Shown: positions 52,196 to 60,535 of the stretch, piece after piece
Layout of the letters: every line of letters begins with the position of its first letter
Numbering within the stretch: position 1 is the stretch's first letter
Notes under the pieces: generated by a model
What the model saw: the letters and a program-made list of their open reading frames with translations, nothing else
Told to the model about the DNA's origin: nothing
Database searches by the model: none
Position numbers and translations under genes: made by a program
NCBI GenBank assembly: GCA_026417555.1
Contig: JAOADA010000001.1
Location: 523,245-587,244 of the forward strand
DNA: 64,000 nucleotides
From: Brevinematales bacterium
GTDB taxonomy: Bacteria > Spirochaetota > Brevinematia > Brevinematales > Thermospiraceae
Direction of reading: 5' to 3'

Positions 52196-52891
52196 ATGAA
52201 CGTAAAAAAAATGACCGGTATGGTAATGATCATGGTGTTGGTAGGCGCAAGTGGAATGTTTGGAGCTACAAAAACAACAAATACCCAAAAAACATCAACT
52301 CCTCCCGCCCAGACAAAAAAAGAGGCGGCTTCCCCAAACACCACAGCATCAAAATTTTTGGCTTCTCATTACAAACCAAACACCTTTGCTGTCAATGTGG
52401 GGCTTGATCTATGGGCTTTCACCTACAGTGGTTTTGGTATCTATCCAGGAGCAGAATGGACATTCAGTCAGTATGCCATTGACAACCAAATCCCCTTTGA
52501 CTTTGGTGTTGCTGTGCAGGGCTTTTATTATACCTATGGATTTGATTATGCTTACGTGGGATACAACTATTCCTGGAGGTACAATTTTCTTGGGGTGGGC
52601 GTCTTTGGGACCATGCACTTTGGACCAAAAAAGAGCCTCCCAACCCTTCCCGAGTTTCTTGAACGGGTAGATTTTTACGCAGGTATTGGGCTTTTCTTCC
52701 GTACTTACTGGGTAAACTTTTCAGATCCCGCTGTTGAACAATACTATAATACTCTCGTCAAGCCTTCTGCTCTCGGTTTTGCCACTATTGGTGGTGTGAC
52801 CTACTTTTTAACCGATACGTTTGGTCTCCGTTTCGACGCTTCTTATTACGGATATGGGGGAGTCACTCTCTCTGCTGTGTTTAAGCTTTAA
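52196..52891 (+). CDS. Putative outer-membrane beta-barrel protein
   Basis: 231 residues from ATG 52196, five bases after AAAGGAGGTAA. Signal peptide about 1-24 (VMIMVLVGASGMFGA), then a Thr/Pro/Lys linker (KTTNTQKTSTPPAQTKKEAA) and about 180 residues of alternating aromatic beta strands (FAVNVGLDLWAFTYSG, FDFGVAVQGFYYTYGF, YVGYNYSWRYNFLGVGVFG) ending in the strand GVTLSAVFKL with a terminal Leu rather than Phe. Probably an eight-stranded barrel like OmpA/OmpX-type or the spirochaetal small OMPs. Function unknown. Confidence 0.75.
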   Translation: MNVKKMTGMVMIMVLVGASGMFGATKTTNTQKTSTPPAQTKKEAASPNTTASKFLASHYKPNTFAVNVGLDLWAFTYSGFGIYPGAEWTFSQYAIDNQIPFDFGVAVQGFYYTYGFDYAYVGYNYSWRYNFLGVGVFGTMHFGPKKSLPTLPEFLERVDFYAGIGLFFRTYWVNFSDPAVEQYYNTLVKPSALGFATIGGVTYFLTDTFGLRFDASYYGYGGVTLSAVFKL

Positions 52892-52924
52892 AAAAAGGGG
52901 CGTCCAAAGGACGCCCCTTTTTTT
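52891..52924. terminator. Bidirectional Rho-independent terminator
   Basis: Perfect 9-base-pair GC stem GGGGCGTCC (52897-52905) and GGACGCCCC (52909-52917) with loop AAA, flanked by A6 and T7. Ends the barrel gene on the plus strand and can also end the convergent response regulator gene. Confidence 0.95.
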
Positions 52925-52942
52925 CTTCATTCTTTCTCCCCT

Positions 52943-53671
52943 TCACACCTCAATGAGCATATACCCTACACCAAATATCGTTTTGATATACCTTGCCTGA
53001 CGGCCTGTATCTCCTATTTTCTCTCGAATGTTGACGATATTGGTATCTACCACACGATCTGTAATCGCATGTTCCTCCTCCAAAAACCAAACCGTCTTCA
53101 AAAACTCAGCCCTAGGGATAACCCGTCCCTTATTCATATATAAGAGTTTCAACATACCCGCTTCTTTGGGGGTCAACATAATGGTTTCCCCATTCCTTAT
53201 CACAAGCATCCGATCAAAGTCAACCTCTGCCTCTCCAATGCGAACAGGCCCATTCATCACAAGATGCCCTTTTTTGAGTTCTTTGTTTTTGATCTCTTTC
53301 ACATAATTGGCAACCCGAAGCCTTGCCTTAAGACGACAAAACACCTCCATCGTATCAAAGGGCTTGCGAATAAAATCATCCGCTCCCATGTTGAAAAAAT
53401 ATACCGCTTTCTCAGCTGACACTTGATCCGATACCACCATGATAGGAAGAGCTGGGTTTCTTCGACGAAGCTCCTGCAAGAGGGTCCCGCTACGATTTCC
53501 TATCTGGGCCACGTCAAAAAGAACCACATCCACCTGAGAAGCTATGCCCACATCCACCATCTCTGGCTTCACCACTTGGTACCCAATAGGGGGCTGATGC
53601 AGTTCAAGATGGGACAAAAGCTCCTGAAATTCTCCTGCCTCAGGCAGGATCAACAACACCTTGTTCTCCAT
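52943..53671 (-). CDS. OmpR-type response regulator with atypical receiver
   Basis: 242 residues. Receiver domain 1-120: Asp53 (VVLFDVAQ) and Lys in FIRKPFD are present and a Ser occupies the T/S site (MVVSDQ), but the acidic pair that binds Mg after beta-1 is Leu-Pro (VLLILPEAG). Phosphorylation is therefore likely weak or absent. The C-terminal winged helix (about 140-240) has MLTPKEAGMLKLLYMNKGRVIPRAEF and VDTNIVNIREKI with FGVGYML at the end. No histidine kinase gene is adjacent. GGAGG precedes ATG 53671. Function may be phosphorylation-independent. Confidence 0.88.
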   Translation of the reverse strand: MENKVLLILPEAGEFQELLSHLELHQPPIGYQVVKPEMVDVGIASQVDVVLFDVAQIGNRSGTLLQELRRRNPALPIMVVSDQVSAEKAVYFFNMGADDFIRKPFDTMEVFCRLKARLRVANYVKEIKNKELKKGHLVMNGPVRIGEAEVDFDRMLVIRNGETIMLTPKEAGMLKLLYMNKGRVIPRAEFLKTVWFLEEEHAITDRVVDTNIVNIREKIGDTGRQARYIKTIFGVGYMLIEV

Positions 53672-53707
53672 ACGTTCCTCCTTTTTTTACCAAACCTCTG
53701 TACCCTA

Positions 53708-53736
53708 AGTGTAAAGGAAAAAAAAGAAAAAATCAA
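53708..53736 (-). promoter_or_regulatory. Promoter of the response regulator gene
   Basis: Minus strand TTGATT (53731-53736), 17-base spacer, TACACT (53708-53713). Confidence 0.5.
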
Positions 53737-53887
53737 ATTTTCCACAAATCTTATGAAGATAACCCACAAAGAAAAACGTTTTTTATGGCCCTCTTGTCGA
53801 AAAACATGTGAAAAAGAATCAAAAAAGGAGAATCATCTCCATTCTTAGAAGCAACACAAAAATACCCCCACTTCTTCTGAAGAAAAC

Positions 53888-53914
53888 TTAATTTTTTCTT
53901 TCTTTTTCCGATAG
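53888..53914 (+). promoter_or_regulatory. Sigma-28 (FliA)-type promoter of fliD
   Basis: TTAATTTT at 53888-53895, 11-base spacer, TCCGATAG at 53907-53914, against the consensus TAAAGTTT-N11-GCCGATAA (6 of 8 in each box). It lies 36 bases before ATG 53951 of a late flagellar gene, where sigma-28 control is expected. Confidence 0.65.
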
Positions 53915-53950
53915 ATCCTATGAGGGGAAAAGGGAAGCAAGGAGGCCCAT

Positions 53951-55993
53951 ATGCGATCTCTCTCGTTAGCAGTGGGTATAGTATGTGCAAGCCTTATGTG
54001 GGGAGCATCTATTACCAATAAGCCTATTCTAAATCTTCCAGGAACAGAAAATAAATTTGATACCGAAGGAACTATCAAAAAACTCGTTGAGGTTAAACGT
54101 CTGCCGATCCTGAAGAAACAACAAGAGATCCAGGATCTCAAGATAGAGAACCAGATTATTCAAGATTTTGTGAATTATCTGCGGGAGCTTGATACGAAAA
54201 CCAAAAAGCTCTACAGTTTTGAATCTCCCTTTGGAGACAAATTGGCTAATTCTACGGATGAATATAGCCTCTCAGCCATTGCCCAACGAAAAGCCAAAAA
54301 AAGCCAATACCGCATACGTGTCATCCAAATTGCACAAGGAGATGCTTATGCCAGCCGTTCCCTTTCCCGATTCGATACCCTTCCTCCTGGGGACTTTTCT
54401 CTCACCATGGGTGAGACTACCGTGAGGGTCCGATTCCGTGGAGGGAATATCTACCAGCTTGCAGAACAACTCAATCAACAAGCGTCGGAGATTATTGAAG
54501 CCAAAGTGATTGCTGACACCCCATCAACAGGGGTACTCGTCATTTCTGGGAAAAAGACAGGCCAAAAGAATAAACTCATCTTCTCCGGTACTCTTGACCC
54601 CCTCTTTAAGGCAGATGTTCTCAAAATGGGTGAGGACAAGAAAGAGACATACCTTCCTCCCTTGACACGTTCTCTCACAAAAAAAGGAACCCCCATCATC
54701 TCCCCCACTTCTCTGACCCTCACCCCAGAATCTGAAGTAGATCTTGTCCTCCCTGATGGACCAGAAATAAAAGACAATACTTCTCTCATTTTCTCTGTGG
54801 TTATCACCCCCCTTCCTGAGCAAGAATCACCAACAAACTATCTTTTAGACTTCCCTATAGAAAAAATGGAACCTGTAGAGGTGAGTAACGTTACAGTAGA
54901 AGGGGGAAGCCTCATCGTATACTATGAAGAACCCAAGACTCCTCCCCTCCGCGTTTCTAATTTTCAAGATTATCTTGCTCTAGAGTTTAATGATGGCCAA
55001 GTCCAGTATCTCTCTCCAACGGCTTCCGGAACCTATTCCAATCAAATGGTTTTGCAAAAAGGCAAAAAAATTGTCCGTATGTACTTCAAAAATGCCAACA
55101 CCGACAAACAGGTCATCCTCCAAAACATTTCCATAGAAACTACCATCAGCGAAGGAGGGATTCAGGGGAAAAATCCTGTCTCAAAAGCTCAAGATGCCAT
55201 CTTTACGCTGGATGGTATAGAGGTAAAGCGAGACAAAAATACTATCGATGATGTGATTGATGGGGTATCTCTCACCCTCAAAAATCCCTCAAGCAACCCT
55301 ATCACACTTACCATTGACCATGACTACGAAAAGGTCTATCAAGCCCTTTTGGATTGGGTTCACGCCTACAATCAGGTTATGGAATACCTTGCCATTGTTA
55401 CTACACCAGACAAAGACAGAACCCCTCTCAGTGAACGAAGCCAAGAGACGTTGAGAAATGGTGTTTTCCAGGCAGATGTCAGTTTCAGTACCCTACGAAG
55501 CAAACTGAGAACCATTGCGCAAAATGCCTACCCCACAATATATGGACGTGAACTCGCCGTTTTGGAACAAATAGGTATCTACACAAAAAAAGCTGGATCT
55601 TTCTCCACCAGTGATGAAGACTGGAATACCGCCAAGATGGGGCTTTTGCAAGTTGATGAAAATAGACTCAAAGAGGCCATACAAACAAAAATTGATGGTG
55701 TAGAACAGCTCTTTGCTTCTGATACCACAGGTGACATGGTCAAAAACGAAGGTATAGCAGTTCAGATCAATCTTCAACTTCGTTACTCCTACGGCCCTGG
55801 AAGCTTCACTACCTTGCGTATGGATAGTAACAAACAAAAAATCGCCACCAAGGAAAAAGAGATTGAAAAAATGAACCGCGATCTCGAGGACTATGAACTC
55901 AAACTTCGCCAAGAATATGGTCGTATGAACCAAGCTATCCAGCAAAGCGAAGCCCAGAAAAAATGGCTCCAAGGACAATTCCCCAATAAATAA
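53951..55993 (+). CDS. fliD: Flagellar filament cap protein FliD with an N-terminal signal-like extension
   Basis: 680 residues from ATG 53951, six bases after AAGGAGG. FliD caps the flagellar filament and guides flagellin folding. FliD_N begins near residue 30 (LNLPGTENKFDTEGTIKKLVEVKRLPI, compare the usual start of FliD), and FliD_C covers about 400-660 (LDWVHAYNQVMEYL; LRSKLRTIAQNAYP; then the terminal coiled coil EKEIEKMNRDLEDYELKLRQ). Unusually, 20-odd residues precede FliD_N and look like a Sec signal peptide (RSLSLAVGIVCASLMWGA). A downstream ATG at 53996 has no ribosome binding site, so the long form is favoured. Flagellar export proteins normally have no such signal. Confidence 0.92.
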   Translation: MRSLSLAVGIVCASLMWGASITNKPILNLPGTENKFDTEGTIKKLVEVKRLPILKKQQEIQDLKIENQIIQDFVNYLRELDTKTKKLYSFESPFGDKLANSTDEYSLSAIAQRKAKKSQYRIRVIQIAQGDAYASRSLSRFDTLPPGDFSLTMGETTVRVRFRGGNIYQLAEQLNQQASEIIEAKVIADTPSTGVLVISGKKTGQKNKLIFSGTLDPLFKADVLKMGEDKKETYLPPLTRSLTKKGTPIISPTSLTLTPESEVDLVLPDGPEIKDNTSLIFSVVITPLPEQESPTNYLLDFPIEKMEPVEVSNVTVEGGSLIVYYEEPKTPPLRVSNFQDYLALEFNDGQVQYLSPTASGTYSNQMVLQKGKKIVRMYFKNANTDKQVILQNISIETTISEGGIQGKNPVSKAQDAIFTLDGIEVKRDKNTIDDVIDGVSLTLKNPSSNPITLTIDHDYEKVYQALLDWVHAYNQVMEYLAIVTTPDKDRTPLSERSQETLRNGVFQADVSFSTLRSKLRTIAQNAYPTIYGRELAVLEQIGIYTKKAGSFSTSDEDWNTAKMGLLQVDENRLKEAIQTKIDGVEQLFASDTTGDMVKNEGIAVQINLQLRYSYGPGSFTTLRMDSNKQKIATKEKEIEKMNRDLEDYELKLRQEYGRMNQAIQQSEAQKKWLQGQFPNK

Positions 55994-55995
55994 GG

Positions 55996-56012
55996 GCTTG
56001 CTTTCGGCAAGC
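55996..56012. other. Hairpin after fliD without a T tract
   Basis: GCTTGC (55996-56001), loop TTTCG, GCAAGC (56007-56012), immediately after the fliD stop. No T run follows, so it may be a 3-prime stabilising hairpin rather than an intrinsic terminator. Confidence 0.4.
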
Positions 56013-56083
56013 ATCCTCAAGTCTCTTGCTCAAGAGAGAATTTTTGCAAAAGGAAAAAGAAAGAAAACTGAAAAGAGAAGGAT

Positions 56084-56120
56084 AAAAAAACTGGTCTTCT
56101 CTCAGAAGAGAGAAGACCAG
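56084..56120 (-). terminator. Rho-independent terminator of tRNA-Leu
   Basis: Perfect 13-base-pair inverted repeat: 56108-56120 pairs with 56091-56103, loop of four bases, then on the minus strand a run of seven T (56084-56090). Starts seven bases after the tRNA 3-prime end. Confidence 0.93.
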
Positions 56121-56127
56121 TGGGGTG

Positions 56128-56211
56128 TGCCGGGGACAGGACTTGAACCTGCACGAGCTTGCGCCCGCTACCACCTCAAAGTAGTGCGTCTACCAATTCC
56201 GCCACCCCGGC
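56128..56211 (-). tRNA. tRNA-Leu (anticodon GAG)
   Basis: 84-base class II tRNA. The acceptor stem is GCCGGGG/CCCCGGC with discriminator A; the D-arm has GGCGGAATTGGTAGACGC; the anticodon stem CTACT/GGTAG holds loop TTGAGGT, giving anticodon GAG (reads CUC and CUU). A variable arm CGGGCGCAAGCTCG and T-arm GCAGGTTCAAGTCCTGT follow. CCA is not encoded. Has its own consensus promoter and terminator. Confidence 0.95.
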
Positions 56212-56223
56212 GTAAGTATATAT

Positions 56224-56252
56224 ATTATAGCACATTTTCCCGCCTTTGTCAA
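56224..56252 (-). promoter_or_regulatory. Consensus promoter of tRNA-Leu
   Basis: Minus strand TTGACA (56247-56252), 17-base spacer, TATAAT (56224-56229): a perfect sigma-70 promoter 13 bases before the tRNA 5-prime end. It lies between the ftsZ stop and the tRNA. Confidence 0.85.
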
Positions 56253-56286
56253 GAGGAGAGAAAAAAATCCTCCTCCCAAACAAGCC

Positions 56287-57459
56287 CTATGGTTTAAAAC
56301 GCCTTTGCACACGGAGATACGCAGGGGTATTGAGATCATCATCCCCCACAGCCTGAGCCTGTTGTCCCCCTATCCCACTCTGATAGGTACGAAAACGGCG
56401 AACTCCCTTTGCCTCATCTATCTTTACCAACCGTCTCTCACTAAAGATCTCATCAGCCGAGATACCCTCTTCCATATCAGATTGCACTTGTTCACTCTGA
56501 AAATCAGTAGCAATAATCACCACACGAATAGAATCCTTGAGAGAATCATCCACATTCACACCAACGATAATCTCAGCATCTGGTCTACAGAGTTCGGAGA
56601 TTGTTTGGGCGGCTTCTTGCCACTCAATCATGGTCATATCAGGGGAACCAATCACATTCACCAACATAGCCCCTGCATTGCGGAAAGAAGAATTCTCAAT
56701 GAGGGGATTCTCGAGGGCCTGTTTCGCGGCATCAAGGGCACGGTTTTCTCCTCTACCAACCCCAATTCCCATGATCGCTTCTCCTCGGTTGGAGAGGATC
56801 GTTCGTACGTCTGCGAAATCTACATTGATCAGCCCTGTCTCAGAGATAATATTTGAAATACCCTCCACAGCCTGTTTGAGCACCTCATCAATCTTGTGAA
56901 AAGCTTCTTTGATACTGGTTTTTCTCTCAATAATCCTAAAAATACGCGAATTGGAGATAACAAGCATAGTATCCACATGTTCTTTGAGCTTGGCTATCCC
57001 TTGCTTGGCCGCTGCAATACGTTTAGCTCCCTCAAAATCAAAGGGAATCGTCACCACGCCAATGGTAAGCGCACCAATCTCTTTGGCAATTTGTGCCACA
57101 ACAGGGGCTGCTCCCGTTCCTGTTCCACCACCCATCCCCGCGGTAATAAAAACAAGATTGGCCCTTTCCAAAGCCTTACGAATAGTCTCGGCATCCTCTT
57201 GAGCAGCTTTTTCTCCCATCTCCGGCCGTGCCCCGGCTCCAAGTCCTTTGGTCACTTGTTTTCCTATCTGGATTTTGGTTTTGGCAAGGGATTGGTTGAG
57301 AACCTGAAGATCTGTATTGATGGCAATAAAATCCACCTCTCGAATGCCTGCTTCAACCATTCTATTCACGGCATTACAGCCAGCTCCACCGACACCCACG
57401 ACCTTGATCCGTGCGACTGGTTCATGTCTTTCAAAAATCTCCATAAAACCTTCCTCCAT
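56287..57459 (-). CDS. ftsZ: Cell division protein FtsZ
   Basis: 390 residues. Tubulin-like GTPase that forms the division ring. [17 protein letters not shown] at the start, the tubulin signature [13 protein letters not shown] near 110, and the T7 synergy loop [15 protein letters not shown] near 215. The C-terminal tail ends [16 protein letters not shown], the conserved peptide that binds FtsA. Two starts are possible, ATG 57459 (GGGAGGAAGAC upstream) and ATG 57444 (GGAGGAAGG upstream). Last gene of ddl-ftsQ-ftsA-ftsZ. Confidence 0.98.
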   Translation of the reverse strand: MEEGFMEIFERHEPVARIKVVGVGGAGCNAVNRMVEAGIREVDFIAINTDLQVLNQSLAKTKIQIGKQVTKGLGAGARPEMGEKAAQEDAETIRKALERANLVFITAGMGGGTGTGAAPVVAQIAKEIGALTIGVVTIPFDFEGAKRIAAAKQGIAKLKEHVDTMLVISNSRIFRIIERKTSIKEAFHKIDEVLKQAVEGISNIISETGLINVDFADVRTILSNRGEAIMGIGVGRGENRALDAAKQALENPLIENSSFRNAGAMLVNVIGSPDMTMIEWQEAAQTISELCRPDAEIIVGVNVDDSLKDSIRVVIIATDFQSEQVQSDMEEGISADEIFSERRLVKIDEAKGVRRFRTYQSGIGGQQAQAVGDDDLNTPAYLRVQRRFKP

Positions 57460-57486
57460 TGTCTTCCTCCCTTTTTCTATCCCTTT

Positions 57487-58734
57487 TTAGAAAAATTCTT
57501 TCACCCATTCTCTCAACCGTTCCACAATGGAATTGATATTTTTTTCCTCATCTTTATGATCTGTGGGCCCCAAACGGGGAGCATTGTCCATAGCATACAA
57601 ACAGAGTCCGACGGCAGTGGAATATATAGGGCTATCCACCATATCCCGCAATCCTTTGACCCCTAATGGCTTGCCAATTCGTACCGGCATGTTAAAAATA
57701 GCTGTAGCGAGATCAACAATATAGGGAGTCAAGGAAACTCCTCCTGTCAGGACTACTCCACCCAGCAGTCCATCCAAAAGCCCCGTCTTGTCCACTTCGT
57801 GATATACCAAAGAAAGGATTTCCTCAAGACGTGGTTGAATAATCTCAGCCAATTTACGACGAGATTCTATTCCTGGGGATCTCCCTCCAATACCCGGAAC
57901 CTCAATAACCTCATCCTCATCCACAAAATCAGCCACTGCACATCCAAAACGTTTCTTGATATCCTCAGCAGCGGGCAAAGATGTTTTCAAACCATACGCC
58001 ACATCATTGGTGACATGATTTCCCCCCAGAGAAAGGATACCGGTATGTCTGAGACTCCCCTCTTTAAAGACCACATAGTCCGTCGTTCCCCCACCAATAT
58101 CCACAACAAGCACCCCCATGTCTCGCTCTTCGTCACTCAAGATAGCACGGGACGCTGCCAAAGGTTGAAGAACAATATCTTGGGCTTCAAAACCAGCCTT
58201 CTTTACTGCTTTTACGGTATTGTTTAGAGATGTTGTGGCTGCCGTGATAATATGAACCACCGCCTCCAATCGGTTGGCTGACATACCTACAGGATCACGG
58301 ATTCCCTCATGAGAATCTACAATGAATTCCTGTGGAATCACATGAATCAGATCCCTATCAACAGGCAAAACGATTGCTGTCGCCGCATCAATAACCCGCT
58401 TCACATCTGCTTCGGTAATCTCTTGGTTTTTGTCCGAAATAGCTATCACACCTCGGCTATTGATACCCTCGATATGGCCTCCAGAAATACCAATGTAGAC
58501 CCCTTGCACCGTTTCTCCTGCTTGAATCTCTGCCTTTTGTACTGAGGTAGCAATAGATCGGGCTGTTTCCTCAATATCAATCACCACTCCCTTGCGAAGA
58601 CCATGAGAGGGAACCACAGAAACCCCTATGATTTCAAGGTCTCTGCCTGTAATATGCCCTATCACCGTACATACCTTTGTCGTCCCAATATCGAGCCCTA
58701 CCACAACCGAGGATTGGATACTACTGGTAGCCAA
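57487..58734 (-). CDS. ftsA: Cell division protein FtsA
   Basis: 415 residues. Actin-like protein that tethers FtsZ to the membrane. VVVGLDIGTTKVCTVIG is the phosphate-1 loop, VVDIGGGTTDYVVF the phosphate-2 loop, and GGVVLTGGVSLTPYI the adenosine loop. The C-terminal membrane-targeting helix is SIVERLREWVKEFF, amphipathic. The start is TTG at 58734 (AGGGAG upstream) overlapping ftsQ by 14 bases; no in-frame ATG is nearby. A non-ATG start may tune the FtsA:FtsZ ratio. Confidence 0.96.
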   Translation of the reverse strand: MATSSIQSSVVVGLDIGTTKVCTVIGHITGRDLEIIGVSVVPSHGLRKGVVIDIEETARSIATSVQKAEIQAGETVQGVYIGISGGHIEGINSRGVIAISDKNQEITEADVKRVIDAATAIVLPVDRDLIHVIPQEFIVDSHEGIRDPVGMSANRLEAVVHIITAATTSLNNTVKAVKKAGFEAQDIVLQPLAASRAILSDEERDMGVLVVDIGGGTTDYVVFKEGSLRHTGILSLGGNHVTNDVAYGLKTSLPAAEDIKKRFGCAVADFVDEDEVIEVPGIGGRSPGIESRRKLAEIIQPRLEEILSLVYHEVDKTGLLDGLLGGVVLTGGVSLTPYIVDLATAIFNMPVRIGKPLGVKGLRDMVDSPIYSTAVGLCLYAMDNAPRLGPTDHKDEEKNINSIVERLREWVKEFF

Positions 58735-59428
58735 TGGCGTTCTCCCTATGTAAATTTATAGTTTTCAGAGAGAGTTTTTTCTCTATCACCTCTCGCTCCA
58801 AAGCAAAAACCCTCTCCCATACCTCTTCATCAAGTACCTCATGCCCCACCCAAATATCCACTGGTATACTTCTCAGCCACACATGAGCCCCCGTTTTTCG
58901 GTCAAAAAGGATCCTCTCTATTTTCTCTATATTGGTTACCTTTCCTAGGTACTTCAGTCCCGAAAGAACCCAATCATCGCTAATCCGACCTTTTTCCACA
59001 CTCAAGGGATAGGTAAACTCAAGCCGAGGAACTCGGGGTGCCCTTGCCGAGGGGTATAAAACTCCCTCTTGATCAACAAAAAAGGCATTGGCCCCTATCA
59101 CCACTACCCCCACTGGCATGTTCTCCTCGATGTGAAGCCTCACCGTCCAGGGCAAAACCCTCTCTCCCCGGGCACTGCGAATATATGGTCGGTTGGTTAA
59201 TCTTGTTATCACCACATCCCAAGAGAAATCAAATATCCCCATCCCTTTTCTCAGTCCAGAAAGATGGAGAATCTCCTCACTTGGGATATATCGGTTGCCC
59301 TCTACAACGACATCCCGAAGAGAGAGCATATCATTTGCTACCAAGAGGCGATACACCACCATATGAACAGCCACAATCACCCCTACAAAAAAAACGCTCA
59401 GCAGCAGAGAAGCAAGCCGGCGTCCCAT
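58721..59428 (-). CDS. ftsQ: Cell division protein FtsQ (POTRA domain)
   Basis: 235 residues. One membrane segment near 6-28 (LASLLLSVFFVGVIVAVHMVV), then a POTRA domain (SLRDVVVEGNRYIPSEEILHLSGLRKGMGIF) and an FtsQ-type beta domain (VRLHIEENMPVGVVVIGANAFFVDQEGVLY). Acts in the periplasm to recruit FtsB/FtsL and later divisome proteins. The stop of ddl lies two bases upstream of its ATG. Confidence 0.88.
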   Translation of the reverse strand: MGRRLASLLLSVFFVGVIVAVHMVVYRLLVANDMLSLRDVVVEGNRYIPSEEILHLSGLRKGMGIFDFSWDVVITRLTNRPYIRSARGERVLPWTVRLHIEENMPVGVVVIGANAFFVDQEGVLYPSARAPRVPRLEFTYPLSVEKGRISDDWVLSGLKYLGKVTNIEKIERILFDRKTGAHVWLRSIPVDIWVGHEVLDEEVWERVFALEREVIEKKLSLKTINLHRENAIGYQ

Positions 59429-59430
59429 AG

Positions 59431-60372
59431 CTACTCCGCACTTTCCAAAATAGTGAGCACTAATTCTTCTCGTGATATCCCAGCAGCCTCTGCCATAGCT
59501 GGAATATCACTCGTTTCTGTCATCCCCGGACTCGTATTCACCTCAAGGAAAAACGCTCGGTTCTCCGCCGTAAACACAAAATCAAAGCGTAGCGGCCCCT
59601 TCAACTTCATCACACGCATAGCGTGTGTCAGTTGGTGTTGGAGATGAGATCTCACTCCCTCATCCATGGGGGCTGGGAGGATAAACTCTGTCATCCCCTT
59701 GGTATATTTAGCCTCAAAATCATAAAAAACATTCTTTGGTCTCAGTTCAAGAATGGGCAAAAACACATACTCTGGATACTTCCCCAATACCCCTATCGTC
59801 ATTTCCCTTCCATGAATGTACTGCTCAATAAAATAATCAGGATACCGAGGGATGTTATGCTCAAGCACATGACGAAGCTTTGCTTCATTCTCACATACCT
59901 CCACACCCACACTCGAACCTTCACAATTTGCCTTAAAAACAACAGGATAGGAGAGAGTATGACGAACCCTCTCCACCATTCTCTCAATATCCTGCTCCCC
60001 ATCCAGAGAAAGGGGAACGTCTATCCCACATCCTCGAAGGATACGTTTGGTGGCATTTTTGTCCATCCCAAGGGCGCTCCCCAGCACCCGGCTCCCGGTA
60101 TAGGGAATATGAAGAAGCTCAAGAAGCGCTTGGATGACCCCATTCTCACCAACAGAACCATGGAGGGCGATATACGCTATATCAAAAGGTGTTTCTTGCA
60201 ACGTCGCAATGGGATCACTCCCAATATCTACCTTGATAACATCAAGCCCCAAAGAAGCCAGAGAACGGTATACATTCTCCCCTGACCTCAGGGATATCTC
60301 TCTCTCCGAGGAATCCCCTCCCATCAGCACGCCAATCCGTTTACCATGAAAACGTTTCAGCCTCTCTTTCAT
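59431..60372 (-). CDS. ddl: D-alanine--D-alanine ligase
   Basis: 313 residues. Makes D-Ala-D-Ala, the substrate of MurF at 39891. IGVLMGGDSSEREISLRSG at the N-terminus, IALHGSVGENGVIQALLELL near 70, the ATP-grasp core (YPVVFKANCEGSSVGVEVC), and FFLEVNTSPGMTETSDIPAMA near the end carrying the metal-binding Glu and Asn. First gene of the division operon, an order (ddl-ftsQ-ftsA-ftsZ) shared with many bacteria though murC is absent here. Confidence 0.95.
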   Translation of the reverse strand: MKERLKRFHGKRIGVLMGGDSSEREISLRSGENVYRSLASLGLDVIKVDIGSDPIATLQETPFDIAYIALHGSVGENGVIQALLELLHIPYTGSRVLGSALGMDKNATKRILRGCGIDVPLSLDGEQDIERMVERVRHTLSYPVVFKANCEGSSVGVEVCENEAKLRHVLEHNIPRYPDYFIEQYIHGREMTIGVLGKYPEYVFLPILELRPKNVFYDFEAKYTKGMTEFILPAPMDEGVRSHLQHQLTHAMRVMKLKGPLRFDFVFTAENRAFFLEVNTSPGMTETSDIPAMAEAAGISREELVLTILESAE

Positions 60373-60400
60373 CGTCCATCCCCATTTTTTTCACGCTTAT

Positions 60401-60429
60401 ATTATTATATGATTTTTCTTTTTTGTCAA
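60401..60429 (-). promoter_or_regulatory. Promoter of the ddl-ftsQAZ operon
   Basis: Minus strand TTGACA (60424-60429) and AATAAT (60401-60406) with 17-base spacer; TATAAT at 60404-60409 is also present but only 14 bases away. Confidence 0.5.
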
Positions 60430-60442
60430 TAGTTTTTCGCAT

Positions 60443-60469
60443 TTTAGTAGTAAAAATTTTTCTACTAAA
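60443..60469. promoter_or_regulatory. AT-rich palindrome upstream of ddl, possible operator
   Basis: TTTAGTAG (60443-60450) and CTACTAAA (60462-60469) flank AAAAA/TTTTT, a near-perfect 27-base inverted repeat with a single extra base. It sits 14 bases upstream of the ddl -35 box and is separate from the PFOR terminator. No regulator is identified. Confidence 0.45.
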
Positions 60470-60491
60470 TTTCCTTTCCCTGACCCCACCT

Positions 60492-60522
60492 AAAAAAAAA
60501 CGCCCCACCGTTGGTGGGGCGT
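60492..60522 (-). terminator. Rho-independent terminator of the PFOR gene
   Basis: Perfect 10-base-pair stem ACGCCCCACC (60500-60509) and GGTGGGGCGT (60513-60522) with a three-base loop; on the minus strand it is followed by nine T (60492-60500). Thirteen bases after the PFOR stop. Confidence 0.95.
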
Positions 60523-60535
60523 GTGTGCCTTTTGC

